A stretch of DNA of 64,000 bases from JALSRK01 sp964461995 (lineage in GTDB: Bacteria; Acidobacteriota; Terriglobia; Bryobacterales; Bryobacteraceae), in assembly GCA_964461995.1 (NCBI GenBank), contig CAYWXL010000021.1, positions 1 through 64,000 on the forward strand, written 5' to 3'. A model generated the notes under the pieces. The model was not told the origin of the DNA and made no database searches. It saw nothing but the letters and a program-made list of their open reading frames with translations. Positions 9,495 to 17,573 of the stretch are shown in pieces; position 1 is the first letter of the stretch; the number at the start of each line of letters is the position of its first letter. Position numbers and translations under genes: made by a program.

Positions 9495-10361
9495 TCAGGC
9501 TTCCGAAAGCAGGTAGATGGCCACGGTGGCCAATACCATGCCGGCCACCAGGACCGGGCCCGGGATTACCTGGTAGATCATCAGGGACAGAATGATCGTC
9601 AATACCGGCGCCAGCGCCGTCATCGGCACCACAATGATCGCCTTGCCGTAGCGAACAGCATAGACCAGCATCAACGCCCCAATGGAGTTCAATACTTGAA
9701 TCATCGCCGTGAGGTAAGGCCCCCGGAACCCCCAGTTGATCGGCTGCGAGAAATCGGTCATGCTCACCGCCAGGGGTACGAGCAGGACCGACGCCAGCGC
9801 CATGTAAAAGAAGATGCTCTCGGCCCGCATCGTCCGGTTGGCGAACTTCATCACGAAAGCTTGCACGCCCCAGGCGGCAAACACCATGGCGGCCAGCGCG
9901 AGCCACACGCGGCCCGAGGCTGCGCCGTCATCCGGGGGCTGATAAGACAGCAGAGGAAGCGCGATGAGAGCGCATACGATTCCCACCCACGCCCGGCGTG
10001 ACGCCGTCTCCTTGAGCAGTGTCACCGACAGCGCCACCGTCACCACGGGATACAAAGCGATGATCGGAAACACCAGGTAGGCCGGGCCCGACCTCAGAGC
10101 CTCGAACAATAGCAGTTGCCCTCCGGCCCCGAGGAAGCCGACCGTGGACCCCAGTGAGACCGCACGCCTGTCCCGCTCCAGTTGCCAACCGGCAACCCTG
10201 AGAGCCGCTACGGCGCAGGGAATCATCGTGAAGGCCCAGACCGAATAACCGAGCGTGGCCGGGAAACCCGCCTTCTCGGGTATCTCGATCAGGGCGCCCC
10301 AAACACCCCAGAACAAGGTCGTGACGATAGCGAAAAGGAGCCAAAGTCGTGATCGCGGCAT
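9495..10361 (-). CDS. EamA/DMT family permease
   Basis: 288 residues with about ten hydrophobic segments arranged as two repeats, the normal size and layout of DMT-superfamily exporters. The first helix (LFAIVTTLFWGVWGALIEIP) and the second-repeat segment (VVPMTALAPVLTIILSLMIY) are typical. Substrates range from amino acids to nucleotide sugars, and none can be assigned here. It is divergent from the DeoR regulator (98 nt between starts) and convergent with the exported oxidoreductase. It may be controlled with the neighbouring sugar genes, but that is inference. Confidence 0.8.
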   Translation of the reverse strand: MPRSRLWLLFAIVTTLFWGVWGALIEIPEKAGFPATLGYSVWAFTMIPCAVAALRVAGWQLERDRRAVSLGSTVGFLGAGGQLLLFEALRSGPAYLVFPIIALYPVVTVALSVTLLKETASRRAWVGIVCALIALPLLSYQPPDDGAASGRVWLALAAMVFAAWGVQAFVMKFANRTMRAESIFFYMALASVLLVPLAVSMTDFSQPINWGFRGPYLTAMIQVLNSIGALMLVYAVRYGKAIIVVPMTALAPVLTIILSLMIYQVIPGPVLVAGMVLATVAIYLLSEA

Positions 10362-10459
10362 AGGTAATCAAACGATGGTAACAGAAAGCAGTTGAAGCCT
10401 AACGAGGTGATCCAAGTTCCTTTCGTCACCGCCTAAATGATTGATATAGTGGGAGACTG

Positions 10460-11248
10460 ATGCCGGCAAGAAGTCCGTCCAAGATGCTGCGCGAGGAGCG
10501 CCGCCGCGCCATCTTGCAGATCCTGGAGCGGGAGCAGCGGGTCACCGTCCAGGATCTCGTCCAGCGTTTCGGGGTTACGGCGGTAACCATTCGGGCTGAC
10601 CTGGACTCGCTTGCCCGCATGGGGGCTCTCGAGCGTTCCCACGGCGGCGCCGTGACCCGCTGGGACCGGCTGATGGACTTCCCCATCACCATCAAGGAGG
10701 GGCTCCACCACGCCGAAAAAGTGCGGATCGCGCGGGCCGCTGTCGAATTGGTCCGGCCCGAACAGACGATCCTGCTCGACTCGGGCACGACGACGGCGCA
10801 AATTGCGCGGCTGCTCAAGGGACGTTACTCCAAGCTCACGGTGATCACGAACGCTCTGAATATCGCGTATGAACTCGCCAGCGCCCAGGACATCACGGTC
10901 GTGATGCTCGGCGGCTTGCTCCGCCCCGCTTCGTTTTCCATGGTGGGGCCACAGGCAGAGCACGCGCTCGGCGGACTCGCGGCAGATCACCTCTTCCTCG
11001 GCGTGGACGGCATCGACCCGAGCGCCGGCCTCTTCACTCCCGATATCCTCGAAGCGAAGCTCAACGCCATCATGGTAAAGGTTTCGCGCGAAGTCACCGT
11101 GGTCGCGGATTCCAGCAAGTTTGGCCGCCGCGGCCTCTCGTTGATCAGCGAAATCGACTCGATCAACCGGCTCATCACCGACCGGGCGGCTCCCGAGGAG
11201 AGCGTGGAACAACTGCGCTCGGCCGGGGTCGAGGTCATGCTGGTCTGA
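10460..11248 (+). CDS. DeoR family transcriptional regulator (AgaR/GlpR-like)
   Basis: 262 residues, the usual DeoR size. The N-terminal winged helix is clear (REERRRAILQILE, VTVQDLVQRFGVTAVTIRAD, residues about 10-60). The effector domain has the sugar-phosphate motif LLDSGTTTAQIA and FLGVDGID. The start has GGGAG 4 nt upstream. It converges on the agaS operon (17 nt between stops), which makes it the likely local regulator of the GalNAc-type genes. Family members repress sugar genes and release DNA when they bind a phosphorylated sugar. CTTTC/GAAAG elements resembling AgaR half-sites occur upstream of this gene (10384-10388, 10420-10424) and of agaS. Confidence 0.85.
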   Translation: MPARSPSKMLREERRRAILQILEREQRVTVQDLVQRFGVTAVTIRADLDSLARMGALERSHGGAVTRWDRLMDFPITIKEGLHHAEKVRIARAAVELVRPEQTILLDSGTTTAQIARLLKGRYSKLTVITNALNIAYELASAQDITVVMLGGLLRPASFSMVGPQAEHALGGLAADHLFLGVDGIDPSAGLFTPDILEAKLNAIMVKVSREVTVVADSSKFGRRGLSLISEIDSINRLITDRAAPEESVEQLRSAGVEVMLV

Positions 11249-11265
11249 CCCGAAAGCCGCTCCCG

Positions 11266-11733
11266 CTAGCCTTCGCCCGGTTCGCGCTTCTCGCCGAAGA
11301 CTTGCACCATCATCTTGCGCGCCAGCGGCCCATCGAATTCGACGAAATAGATGCGCTGGCGGCCGCCGCGGACGATCTTGCCACCGGCGATGGGGAAGAA
11401 GCAACTCACCCCGGCGAGGATGCTCTTCAGATGATCCCCAGCGTTGAACCCCAGGCGGCCATCGAAGTCCAGGTAGCGGTTGTGCCAGTAACCGTAGGCG
11501 CCCTCGGGCGGCTGCTTTGGGGCCAGGCGCTCGAGATGGGCGAGGACGTCCCGCTCCAAGCACTCGATGCCCTCGGTCACCAGGAGCCCGGATGAGGTGT
11601 GCGAGGTCATCACGAAGACGATGCCGTCGGTGACGCCGCTCTCGGCCACCGCCTCTTCCACCAGGCCGGTGACGTCGATCATCTCCATGTCCTTCCGGGA
11701 GCGGACCTCGTATTGCTTCAGCTTGATGATCAT
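11266..11733 (-). CDS. YjbQ / UPF0047 family protein
   Basis: 155 residues, normal for the family, which is catalogued as a secondary thiamine-phosphate synthase type protein although the physiological role is unsettled. Family signatures include VFVMTSHTSSGLLVTEG, GYWHNRYLDFDGRLGFNAG, HLKSILAG and GRQRIYFVEFDGPLARK. The ATG overlaps the TGA of the upstream amidohydrolase (ATGA), so translation is coupled and the start is secure. It is the last gene of the agaS operon; why it travels with sugar catabolism is unclear. Confidence 0.9.
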   Translation of the reverse strand: MIIKLKQYEVRSRKDMEMIDVTGLVEEAVAESGVTDGIVFVMTSHTSSGLLVTEGIECLERDVLAHLERLAPKQPPEGAYGYWHNRYLDFDGRLGFNAGDHLKSILAGVSCFFPIAGGKIVRGGRQRIYFVEFDGPLARKMMVQVFGEKREPGEG

Positions 11734-12584
11734 CGCCGGCCTCCGAGCAATTCCTCCGCATTCGTCCTGAAGATCAATTCCAGGCATTCCTCGGAAAACC
11801 CGAGAGCCCGCACCGCCCGGACCATGTTCTTCACTTCGACCCGGGGATAGTTTGAACCGAACACGAGCTGATGCCGCAAGCTCCGCTCGAACACCGTCAG
11901 CGGAACCTGGTGCCGCATGGCGAACTTCAGGAAGTCGTCGGGATTGTCGAAGTAGAGCGCCGACGTGTCCAGGTAGAGGTTCGGATACTTCAGCGCCAGC
12001 GCCACCGCATCGACAACCCACGGCCAGGCCAGGTGCGCGAGTACGATCTTCAGCTTCGGGAACTCAGCCGCCACGTCCTCGAACCGCATCGGATGGCCGT
12101 ACTTGAGCCGCGAGCCAGGCTCCCAGCTCATGCCGGCGTGGAACAGAATCGGGATGCCGAGCTCTTCGGCCTTGTGGTAGAGCGCTTTCAAGTTCGGGTC
12201 GTCCGGGAAGAACTCCTGCATCGCCGGGGCCAGCTTCAAGCCTCTCAGGCCAAGCTCGCGGATCGCCTTTTCGAGAAGTCCGGGCGCCGCCTCGCGCCGG
12301 GGATCGACGCTGGCGAAGCCGATGAGCCGGTCCGACATCGCGCACAGCTCGGCGATCTGTTCGTTGGAATAGACCAGCGCCCCTCGCGTGCGGGCCGCGT
12401 CGATCGGCAGCACGACGGCCTGGTCCAGCCCCGAGATGTCCAGTTCGAGCAGGAAGATCTCCAGCGGCTGGAAGTTGTTGCCGATGTAGAAGGTCTGCCG
12501 GGCGGCCTGCTCCAGCTCCGGATGCCGCTCGATCATCTCCCGCACCAGCAGCGGGTGAGTGTGAAAGTCGATTCCACCTTTCAT
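11730..12584 (-). CDS. Amidohydrolase_2-fold protein in the agaS operon
   Basis: 284 residues. The ATG at 12584 overlaps the TGA of the kinase gene. Metal-site signatures are FHTHPLL, LFHAGMSW and VLAHLAWPW, but the strand-8 motif reads VFGSNYPRVE where most relatives have GSDYP, so the usual catalytic Asp is Asn. The protein may therefore be a lactonase-like or altered hydrolase rather than a standard decarboxylase. It lies between a PfkB kinase and YjbQ in a fully overlapping operon headed by agaS. It does not look like a NagA/AgaA GlcNAc-6-phosphate deacetylase, so the deacetylation step is not explained by it. Confidence 0.8.
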   Translation of the reverse strand: MKGGIDFHTHPLLVREMIERHPELEQAARQTFYIGNNFQPLEIFLLELDISGLDQAVVLPIDAARTRGALVYSNEQIAELCAMSDRLIGFASVDPRREAAPGLLEKAIRELGLRGLKLAPAMQEFFPDDPNLKALYHKAEELGIPILFHAGMSWEPGSRLKYGHPMRFEDVAAEFPKLKIVLAHLAWPWVVDAVALALKYPNLYLDTSALYFDNPDDFLKFAMRHQVPLTVFERSLRHQLVFGSNYPRVEVKNMVRAVRALGFSEECLELIFRTNAEELLGGRR

Positions 12585-13522
12585 GATTCGCTCCCCGGCT
12601 CCGCGGAACGGGAGCGCATGAACTCCAGCGCCTCCGCGAGCGAGGGCTGCGCGGTGGTGCCGCCCAGCGCGCGGGTCGAAAGCGCGCCGCACGCCGCGCC
12701 GAACTTCATGGCATCCTCGAGCGGCTCCTTCCGCAGCCAGGCGTGCAAGAACCCCGCGTTGAAGGAATCGCCGGCTCCGGTGGTATCCACCGGATCGACC
12801 TCGAAGGCCGGCGCGCGCACCAGCCGCCCGCCCGCCAGCGCCGCACAGCCGTTGCGCCCGAGTTTCGCCACCACCAGCGTACGCCCGTTCTCCAGCCGCC
12901 GTAGGCCCTCTTCCAGGTCCTTCGAGCCGGTGATGCCCTCCAGCTCCACTTCGTTCGGCAGGAAGACGTCCACGTACTCCAAGGTCTCAACCAGATCTCG
13001 CTCCCAGCGTTCCGAAGGATCGTAGCCCGGATCCAGAGACGTCGTCAACCCCTTCGTCTTTGCCTTTTTCATTAGCGAGCGCACACCCGGCCGCAGGCCT
13101 CTCTGCATGAAATACGTCGCCATGTGCAGGTGCGCGTGGCCCTCGAAGACGTCATCAGGGACGTGGTCTTCCGTAAGCGCTTCAATGGCTCCGAGGTGCG
13201 TGACGAGAGCGCGGTCACTCGGGCCAGTCAGCGAAACGGTGATCCCTGTCTTGACCTCGGTGCTGCGGATCACCCGGCTTGCGTCGATACCTTCCTTCTG
13301 CATGCGCTCGAGGCAGAAGTCCCCCCATGGATCACGCCCGACCATGCCGAAAAACGTGATCCGGTTGCCCAGACGCGACAATCCGACCGCGCAGATCAGC
13401 GACGCGCTGCCCAGGGTCAGGTGCGTGTCGTCGAAGAGGACTTCCTTGCCCAGCTCGGGAAACGCGTGGAAGCCGTAGAAAATCAGGTCGGGGTTGATCT
13501 CACCGATTACCAGGATCTTCAC
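12581..13522 (-). CDS. PfkB family sugar kinase
   Basis: 313 residues. The start is GTG (13522-13520), fixed by its 4-nt overlap with the TGA of agaS and by the family start KILVIGEINPDLI. The C-terminal ATP/anion-hole motif DTTGAGDSFNAGF is at about residues 246-258 with the catalytic Asp. PfkB members phosphorylate sugars such as ribose, fructose 1-phosphate or tagatose 6-phosphate. Next to AgaS, which makes tagatose 6-phosphate in the GalNAc pathway, a tagatose-6-phosphate kinase role is attractive but unproven. No tagatose-bisphosphate aldolase is in the window. Confidence 0.9.
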   Translation of the reverse strand: MKILVIGEINPDLIFYGFHAFPELGKEVLFDDTHLTLGSASLICAVGLSRLGNRITFFGMVGRDPWGDFCLERMQKEGIDASRVIRSTEVKTGITVSLTGPSDRALVTHLGAIEALTEDHVPDDVFEGHAHLHMATYFMQRGLRPGVRSLMKKAKTKGLTTSLDPGYDPSERWERDLVETLEYVDVFLPNEVELEGITGSKDLEEGLRRLENGRTLVVAKLGRNGCAALAGGRLVRAPAFEVDPVDTTGAGDSFNAGFLHAWLRKEPLEDAMKFGAACGALSTRALGGTTAQPSLAEALEFMRSRSAEPGSES

Positions 13523-14820
13523 GCCCCATCCTCCCCGGCCAGCGGGTGGATCCGAAACGTTTCCACCACACGGTTGATCACGCCTCCCGCCGAAGGCGAG
13601 TCCGGCTTCAGACCTTCCGCCAGGCAGCGGAAGAACCCGAGCAGTTGGCCCGCCAGCACGTGAATCACGGGGCTCCAATCATCCCCCAACCGGGCAAGTC
13701 CAGGACACTCGAGGGCGATATCGCCGGGGCGTAACAGCTCGCTGGGGATCTTCTCCCCTACGAGCACCTTGAACGCGCCGAGGCGTTTGCGGTTCAGTTC
13801 GTCGATCAGGTCCGCCTCGTAGGCGCGGAGCCGGGCCTCCGAAGCAAGGAAGCATACGACCATCGTCTCGTCGTGAACCGCCGCCATCGGGCCGTGGCGG
13901 AGGCCGAGATAGGTTTCCGGGAAGGTGCGGACCCGGCCGTCGGTCATCTCGAGCATCTTCAGCGCCGCCTCCCGCGCCGCCCCGAACATGCCCCCGTCGC
14001 CGAGGTACACGGCGGTGTGGAACTTCCGGCGCGCCGCCTCGGCGAGCGCGCCCACATGCTCGAGCAACACATGGCGCGCCACCGCGCTGAGGGACTCCAG
14101 CCGCTCCCGGTAACGCTCCGGCTCACCCATCGAGCCCAGGAACAGGCCGGCCAGGACCATGTTCGTGAAACTACTCGTCATCACGAGGCTTCGGTCGCAC
14201 GTCGGATCCGCCAGTACGAGCGCCTTCACCCGTTCCCCGTCCGGGTACTCGCGCGCCAGCCTGCCCTCGCGGTTGCATGTAATGAGCAAGTGGCGCGCCT
14301 GCGGCATCAAACGCAGCAGAACGTCGATCGCTCCCGAGCTCTCCGGGCTGTCGCCAGACCGGGCGAAGGAAACCACGAGCGGCGCTCCCCGGGAAATGAT
14401 CGCATCCGGACCGAACAGCAGCAGATCCCCGCCGGCGACGGCTTGCGCGGGCATCGCCAACGCCCGCTCGAGCGGCAGCCGCAGGCACTCGCCAACGTAC
14501 AAGGAGCTGCCGGACCCGGTGAGGACGACGGCATCTGCTCGCCAGCGGCCGTCCGTGGTCACGAGCCAGGTCTCCAGCTCCGCCTTCGACTCGAGGGCGA
14601 TCCGGGCGGTCTGAGTCCACGTCAACGGCTGCTGGCCGATCTCGCGCAACGTGTGGTAGTAGCCGCGCTCTCGCTGCTCGGTGGGACTGGCCGCGAGCAG
14701 TTCTCGAACCGCCGGTTGGCTACGGCCGATTTCAGCTAGCCAGTTCTGCAGGGAACTCTCCCCGGTTCCCAACGATTCGGTCTCACAAGCAGGTGGGAGA
14801 CCGGCGCCGTCCGATGTCAT
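13519..14820 (-). CDS. agaS: AgaS-like SIS-domain galactosamine-6-phosphate deaminase/isomerase
   Basis: 433 residues, about 50 longer than E. coli AgaS because of an N-terminal extension. The double SIS domain carries strong AgaS signatures: VVSFARSGDSPESSGAID (E. coli SFGRSGNSPES), LLITCN, VMTSSFTNMVLAG, VYLGDGGMFGAAREAALK, LGLRHGPMAAVHDETMVV and the ending GGVINRVVETFRIHP. AgaS converts galactosamine 6-phosphate to tagatose 6-phosphate and ammonia in the cytoplasm. It heads an overlapping operon with a PfkB kinase, an amidohydrolase and YjbQ, and lies next to two GH109-like genes that could release GalNAc. A promoter-like TATAAT lies 66-71 nt upstream of the start. Confidence 0.8.
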   Translation of the reverse strand: MTSDGAGLPPACETESLGTGESSLQNWLAEIGRSQPAVRELLAASPTEQRERGYYHTLREIGQQPLTWTQTARIALESKAELETWLVTTDGRWRADAVVLTGSGSSLYVGECLRLPLERALAMPAQAVAGGDLLLFGPDAIISRGAPLVVSFARSGDSPESSGAIDVLLRLMPQARHLLITCNREGRLAREYPDGERVKALVLADPTCDRSLVMTSSFTNMVLAGLFLGSMGEPERYRERLESLSAVARHVLLEHVGALAEAARRKFHTAVYLGDGGMFGAAREAALKMLEMTDGRVRTFPETYLGLRHGPMAAVHDETMVVCFLASEARLRAYEADLIDELNRKRLGAFKVLVGEKIPSELLRPGDIALECPGLARLGDDWSPVIHVLAGQLLGFFRCLAEGLKPDSPSAGGVINRVVETFRIHPLAGEDGA

Positions 14821-14885
14821 AGATCGATGGCCTTTCCGATGTGCGCACGAGCGCGGCGACGCGCGCCGGTACGCGAAAACAACAA

Positions 14886-14891
14886 ATTATA
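14886..14891 (-). promoter_or_regulatory. Putative -10 box (TATAAT) for the agaS operon
   Basis: Read on the minus strand, a perfect TATAAT lies 66 nt before the agaS start in an otherwise unusually AT-rich stretch (14879-14920). No good -35 hexamer is seen at 17 nt; instead the upstream side holds TTTCTTTTC and GAAAGCG, similar to the CTTTC half-sites of AgaR/DeoR regulators. A repressor site overlapping the promoter is a reasonable reading. Confidence 0.45.
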
Positions 14892-14931
14892 GCAAGGAAA
14901 AGAAACTATTCGCTTTCACCCAGCCCAAGTG

Positions 14932-16224
14932 TCAGCTCAGCTCGATCCGCGGCGTCGTCTTCCACTTACCGCGAGTAAAGTCCGGGAACTCGATCGGGCG
15001 GCTCTTCTCCGCCACGGAGCGTTCCGTCAGTGGCGCGATGGCGCTCCAGGTGACCGCGTCGTAGACATTCTGATCCGGCGGCTCGCCCTTCATGAGCGCA
15101 TTGACGAGCCGCCGCCACATCAGCGGAGTCGTCACCCCGCCGCCGTGGCCTCGAGCGCTGCGGAACTTCTTGGGATCCAGATTCCGCCAGATGGGATGCT
15201 CGAATTCCTCGCGGTAGTTCTCGAGGGGCTCCCAGGCGTGCGGCTTCGGGCTGCGGCCTTCGATGTAAACGCTGGCTAGTTCGCCTGCGAAGTGCCCTTT
15301 GGTGCCCTGAAGCCGCATCTCGGCGGTGTGCGGGTGGGGCGTGTTCGTGTCGAAGTACAGCGTCACGGTCTTGCCGTCTACGGTGTGGAGCAGGGTCGTG
15401 TTCACGTCCCCCTGCGCCATCTTCATCGTGGCGTACGGCGATTTCTCGCCGTAGTAGAGCGCGGCATACTCGTTCAGCGTCACCGCCTTGGTGCTCATCG
15501 AGACCAGGTAGTCGAAGCGGTCGCCGCGGTTGATGTCCAACCACCAGGAGATCGGGCCGATCTGGTGCGTCGGGTACAGGCAGCCGTTGCGATCGATGGA
15601 CTCCTGCAGCCGCCACGGCTCGCGCTCGGGATCGTACTTCACCAGCCGGAGATCGTGGACGTAGCCGCCGGCGGCGTGGATCAGCTCGCCGAAGACCCCT
15701 TTCTGCGCCATGTTCAGCAACTGCAAGCCGGGACGGCTGTAGTTGGCTTGCTCGAGCATCACACAGTGCTTGCCGGTCTTTTCGGAGACCTCGACCATCT
15801 CCCAGCACTGGTCGAGCGTGACCGCAGCCGGCACCTCGGTGGCCGCGTGCTTGCCGTTTTTCATGGCGGCGATGCAGACCGGTGCGTGCCACCTCCACGA
15901 CGTCGCGCAAACCACCAGGTCGAGATCTTCGGTCTCGACCATGCGCAGGAAATCTGTGGGCCCGCGCCCGTAGAGCTTCGGCGTGGGCTTGCCGGCTTCT
16001 TCCACCCACCGTTTGGCGCGTTCGAGGTACCACGGGTTGATGTCGCACAACGCCGGCACTTCCACGCTATCCATCCCCAAACAGACGTCCATGTGGTACG
16101 AGCCGCGGTCGCCGACGCCGACGAACCCCACGCGCAGCGGCTTCACGTCGCCCGCCGCCCGGGCGGCGAACCCGGCGCCGAGGCTTTTCCTCAAGAAACT
16201 TCTTCGATCATGCTTGCTGTTCAT
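14932..16224 (-). CDS. GH109-like NAD-dependent glycosidase (alpha-N-acetylgalactosaminidase family), copy A
   Basis: 430 residues with a twin-arginine-like leader (DRRSFLRKSLGAGFAARAA). The ATG follows AAGGAGG by 6 nt. The Gfo/Idh fold is clear (VGFVGVGDRGSYH), but the local motifs are those of glycoside hydrolase family 109: TSWRWHAPVCIAAMKNGKHA, EVPAAVTLDQCWEMV, CLYPTHQIGPISWWLDINRG, GDVNTTLLHTVDGKT, and the tail EFPDFTRGKWK. GH109 enzymes cleave alpha-GalNAc using bound NAD in a redox-assisted mechanism. The conserved Tyr and His of YPTH correspond to the active site. Copies A and B are tandem, 18 nt apart. Activity is predicted by family and may differ, since many homologues are untested. 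Confidence 0.75.
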   Translation of the reverse strand: MNSKHDRRSFLRKSLGAGFAARAAGDVKPLRVGFVGVGDRGSYHMDVCLGMDSVEVPALCDINPWYLERAKRWVEEAGKPTPKLYGRGPTDFLRMVETEDLDLVVCATSWRWHAPVCIAAMKNGKHAATEVPAAVTLDQCWEMVEVSEKTGKHCVMLEQANYSRPGLQLLNMAQKGVFGELIHAAGGYVHDLRLVKYDPEREPWRLQESIDRNGCLYPTHQIGPISWWLDINRGDRFDYLVSMSTKAVTLNEYAALYYGEKSPYATMKMAQGDVNTTLLHTVDGKTVTLYFDTNTPHPHTAEMRLQGTKGHFAGELASVYIEGRSPKPHAWEPLENYREEFEHPIWRNLDPKKFRSARGHGGGVTTPLMWRRLVNALMKGEPPDQNVYDAVTWSAIAPLTERSVAEKSRPIEFPDFTRGKWKTTPRIELS

Positions 16225-16242
16225 GACAACCTCCTTGGCGGG

Positions 16243-17556
16243 CTAGACGATTCTGTCCGGATCCACCGGCGGCCGGATCTTCCACTTGCCGCGGGTGAAG
16301 TCCGGGATGTCCACGGGTTTGCTGCGGCCGGCCACCGATGCTTCCGTCAATGGAACGATCACACTCCAGGCCGCGGCGTCGTAAACGTCAATGTCCGGCG
16401 GCTCGCCGTTCCGCAACGTCTTCACGAGCCGGTACATCAGCAGATAGTCGATGCCGCCGTGGCCGGCGCCCCGGGCCTGCTCGCCGCGGGTCTTCCAGAG
16501 CTGGTGCTCGTACTGCTCGCGGTAACGCTCCAGCGGCAGCCAGTCCGGGTTGTGCCGCTTTTCGCCGTGGCCGTCGATATAGATCTTCTCCAGCATCTGG
16601 TTGTAGACGCCCTTCGTGCCCTGCACCCGGATCAGGTGCTCCTTGACCCGCGGCGTGTTGGTATCGAAGTAAAGCAGGATCTGGTGTCCATTCTCGGTGC
16701 CGATCAAGGTGGTGTTCACGTCGCCGAGCTTATAGTCCTGCCTGGCGCGCGGGTCGTCCGGCCCGAACTCACGAGCCGCAAACTCCTTCAAGCAGCGCGC
16801 CTTGCTACTCATCGAGACCAGGTAGGTGAAGCGGTCCCCGCGGTTGATGTCCATCCACCAGGACATCGGGCCGAGCGGGTGCGTGGGATACAGGTTGCCG
16901 TTGCGGTGGATCGCCGGCTCGAGGCGCCACGGCTCCCCGTTCGGCACCGTGTTGAACTTCACCGCCCGGATGTCGTGCATGTAGCCGCCCTCGGCGTAGA
17001 GGACCTCGCCGAGGAGCCCGGCCCGGATCATGTTCAGCACGAAGAGCGTGTACCAGTAGTAGCAGTCGTTCTCGAGCAGCACGCAGTGCTTGCCGGTCTT
17101 CTCGGAGGTCTCGACCAGCTGCCAGCACTCTTCGACCGTTTGCGCCGCCGGCACCTCGGTAGCCGCGTGTTTGCCGGCCTTCATCGCCGCCACGCACACC
17201 GGAGTGTGCCATTTCCACGGTGTGGCGGTGATCACCAGGTCCAGATCGTCTCGCTCGCACAAGCGCCGGAAGTCGGTCTCCCCGCGCGAGTACCCTTCGG
17301 GCTTCGGCTTACCGGCGCCGGTGACCAGGGTCTGGGCCCGGGCCAGCCGCTCCTCGTCGATGTCGCACAGCGCCGGGATCTCCACGCTGTCGAGCTTGAG
17401 CAATTCGCGGATCAGGGACGTTCCGCGGCCGCCGGTGCCCACGACGCCGATCCGCAGCGGCTCGCCCTTCTCCGCCAAGGTCGGTGCGGCAGCAGCGGCA
17501 GCCAGACCGCCCGCGCCCAGGCGCAGCACGTCCCGCCGGTTGATCTTGTCCGTCAT
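16243..17556 (-). CDS. GH109-like NAD-dependent glycosidase, copy B
   Basis: 437 residues. The ATG at 17556 begins a twin-arginine leader (INRRDVLRLGAGGLAAAAA) and has AGGAG about 9 nt upstream. It carries the same GH109 signatures as copy A: IGVVGTGGRGTSL, ATPWKWHTPVCVAAMKAG, EVPAAQTVEECWQLVETSE, NLYPTHPLGPMSWWMDINRG, KLGDVNTTLIGTENGH, and DIPDFTRGKWK. The copies differ at many positions, so this is an old duplication rather than a recent repeat. It is downstream of an exported amidohydrolase (17 nt gap) and probably in the same transcript. Export in a folded state would suit a protein that must bind NAD in the cytoplasm first. Confidence 0.75.
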   Translation of the reverse strand: MTDKINRRDVLRLGAGGLAAAAAAPTLAEKGEPLRIGVVGTGGRGTSLIRELLKLDSVEIPALCDIDEERLARAQTLVTGAGKPKPEGYSRGETDFRRLCERDDLDLVITATPWKWHTPVCVAAMKAGKHAATEVPAAQTVEECWQLVETSEKTGKHCVLLENDCYYWYTLFVLNMIRAGLLGEVLYAEGGYMHDIRAVKFNTVPNGEPWRLEPAIHRNGNLYPTHPLGPMSWWMDINRGDRFTYLVSMSSKARCLKEFAAREFGPDDPRARQDYKLGDVNTTLIGTENGHQILLYFDTNTPRVKEHLIRVQGTKGVYNQMLEKIYIDGHGEKRHNPDWLPLERYREQYEHQLWKTRGEQARGAGHGGIDYLLMYRLVKTLRNGEPPDIDVYDAAAWSVIVPLTEASVAGRSKPVDIPDFTRGKWKIRPPVDPDRIV

Positions 17557-17573
17557 CGCCTCATCTCCTCTCC

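Noticed and set aside
10445..10450. TATAGT upstream of the DeoR gene as a -10 box
   Set aside because: Transcription would start inside or after the ribosome site GGGAG at 10451, and no -35 is seen.
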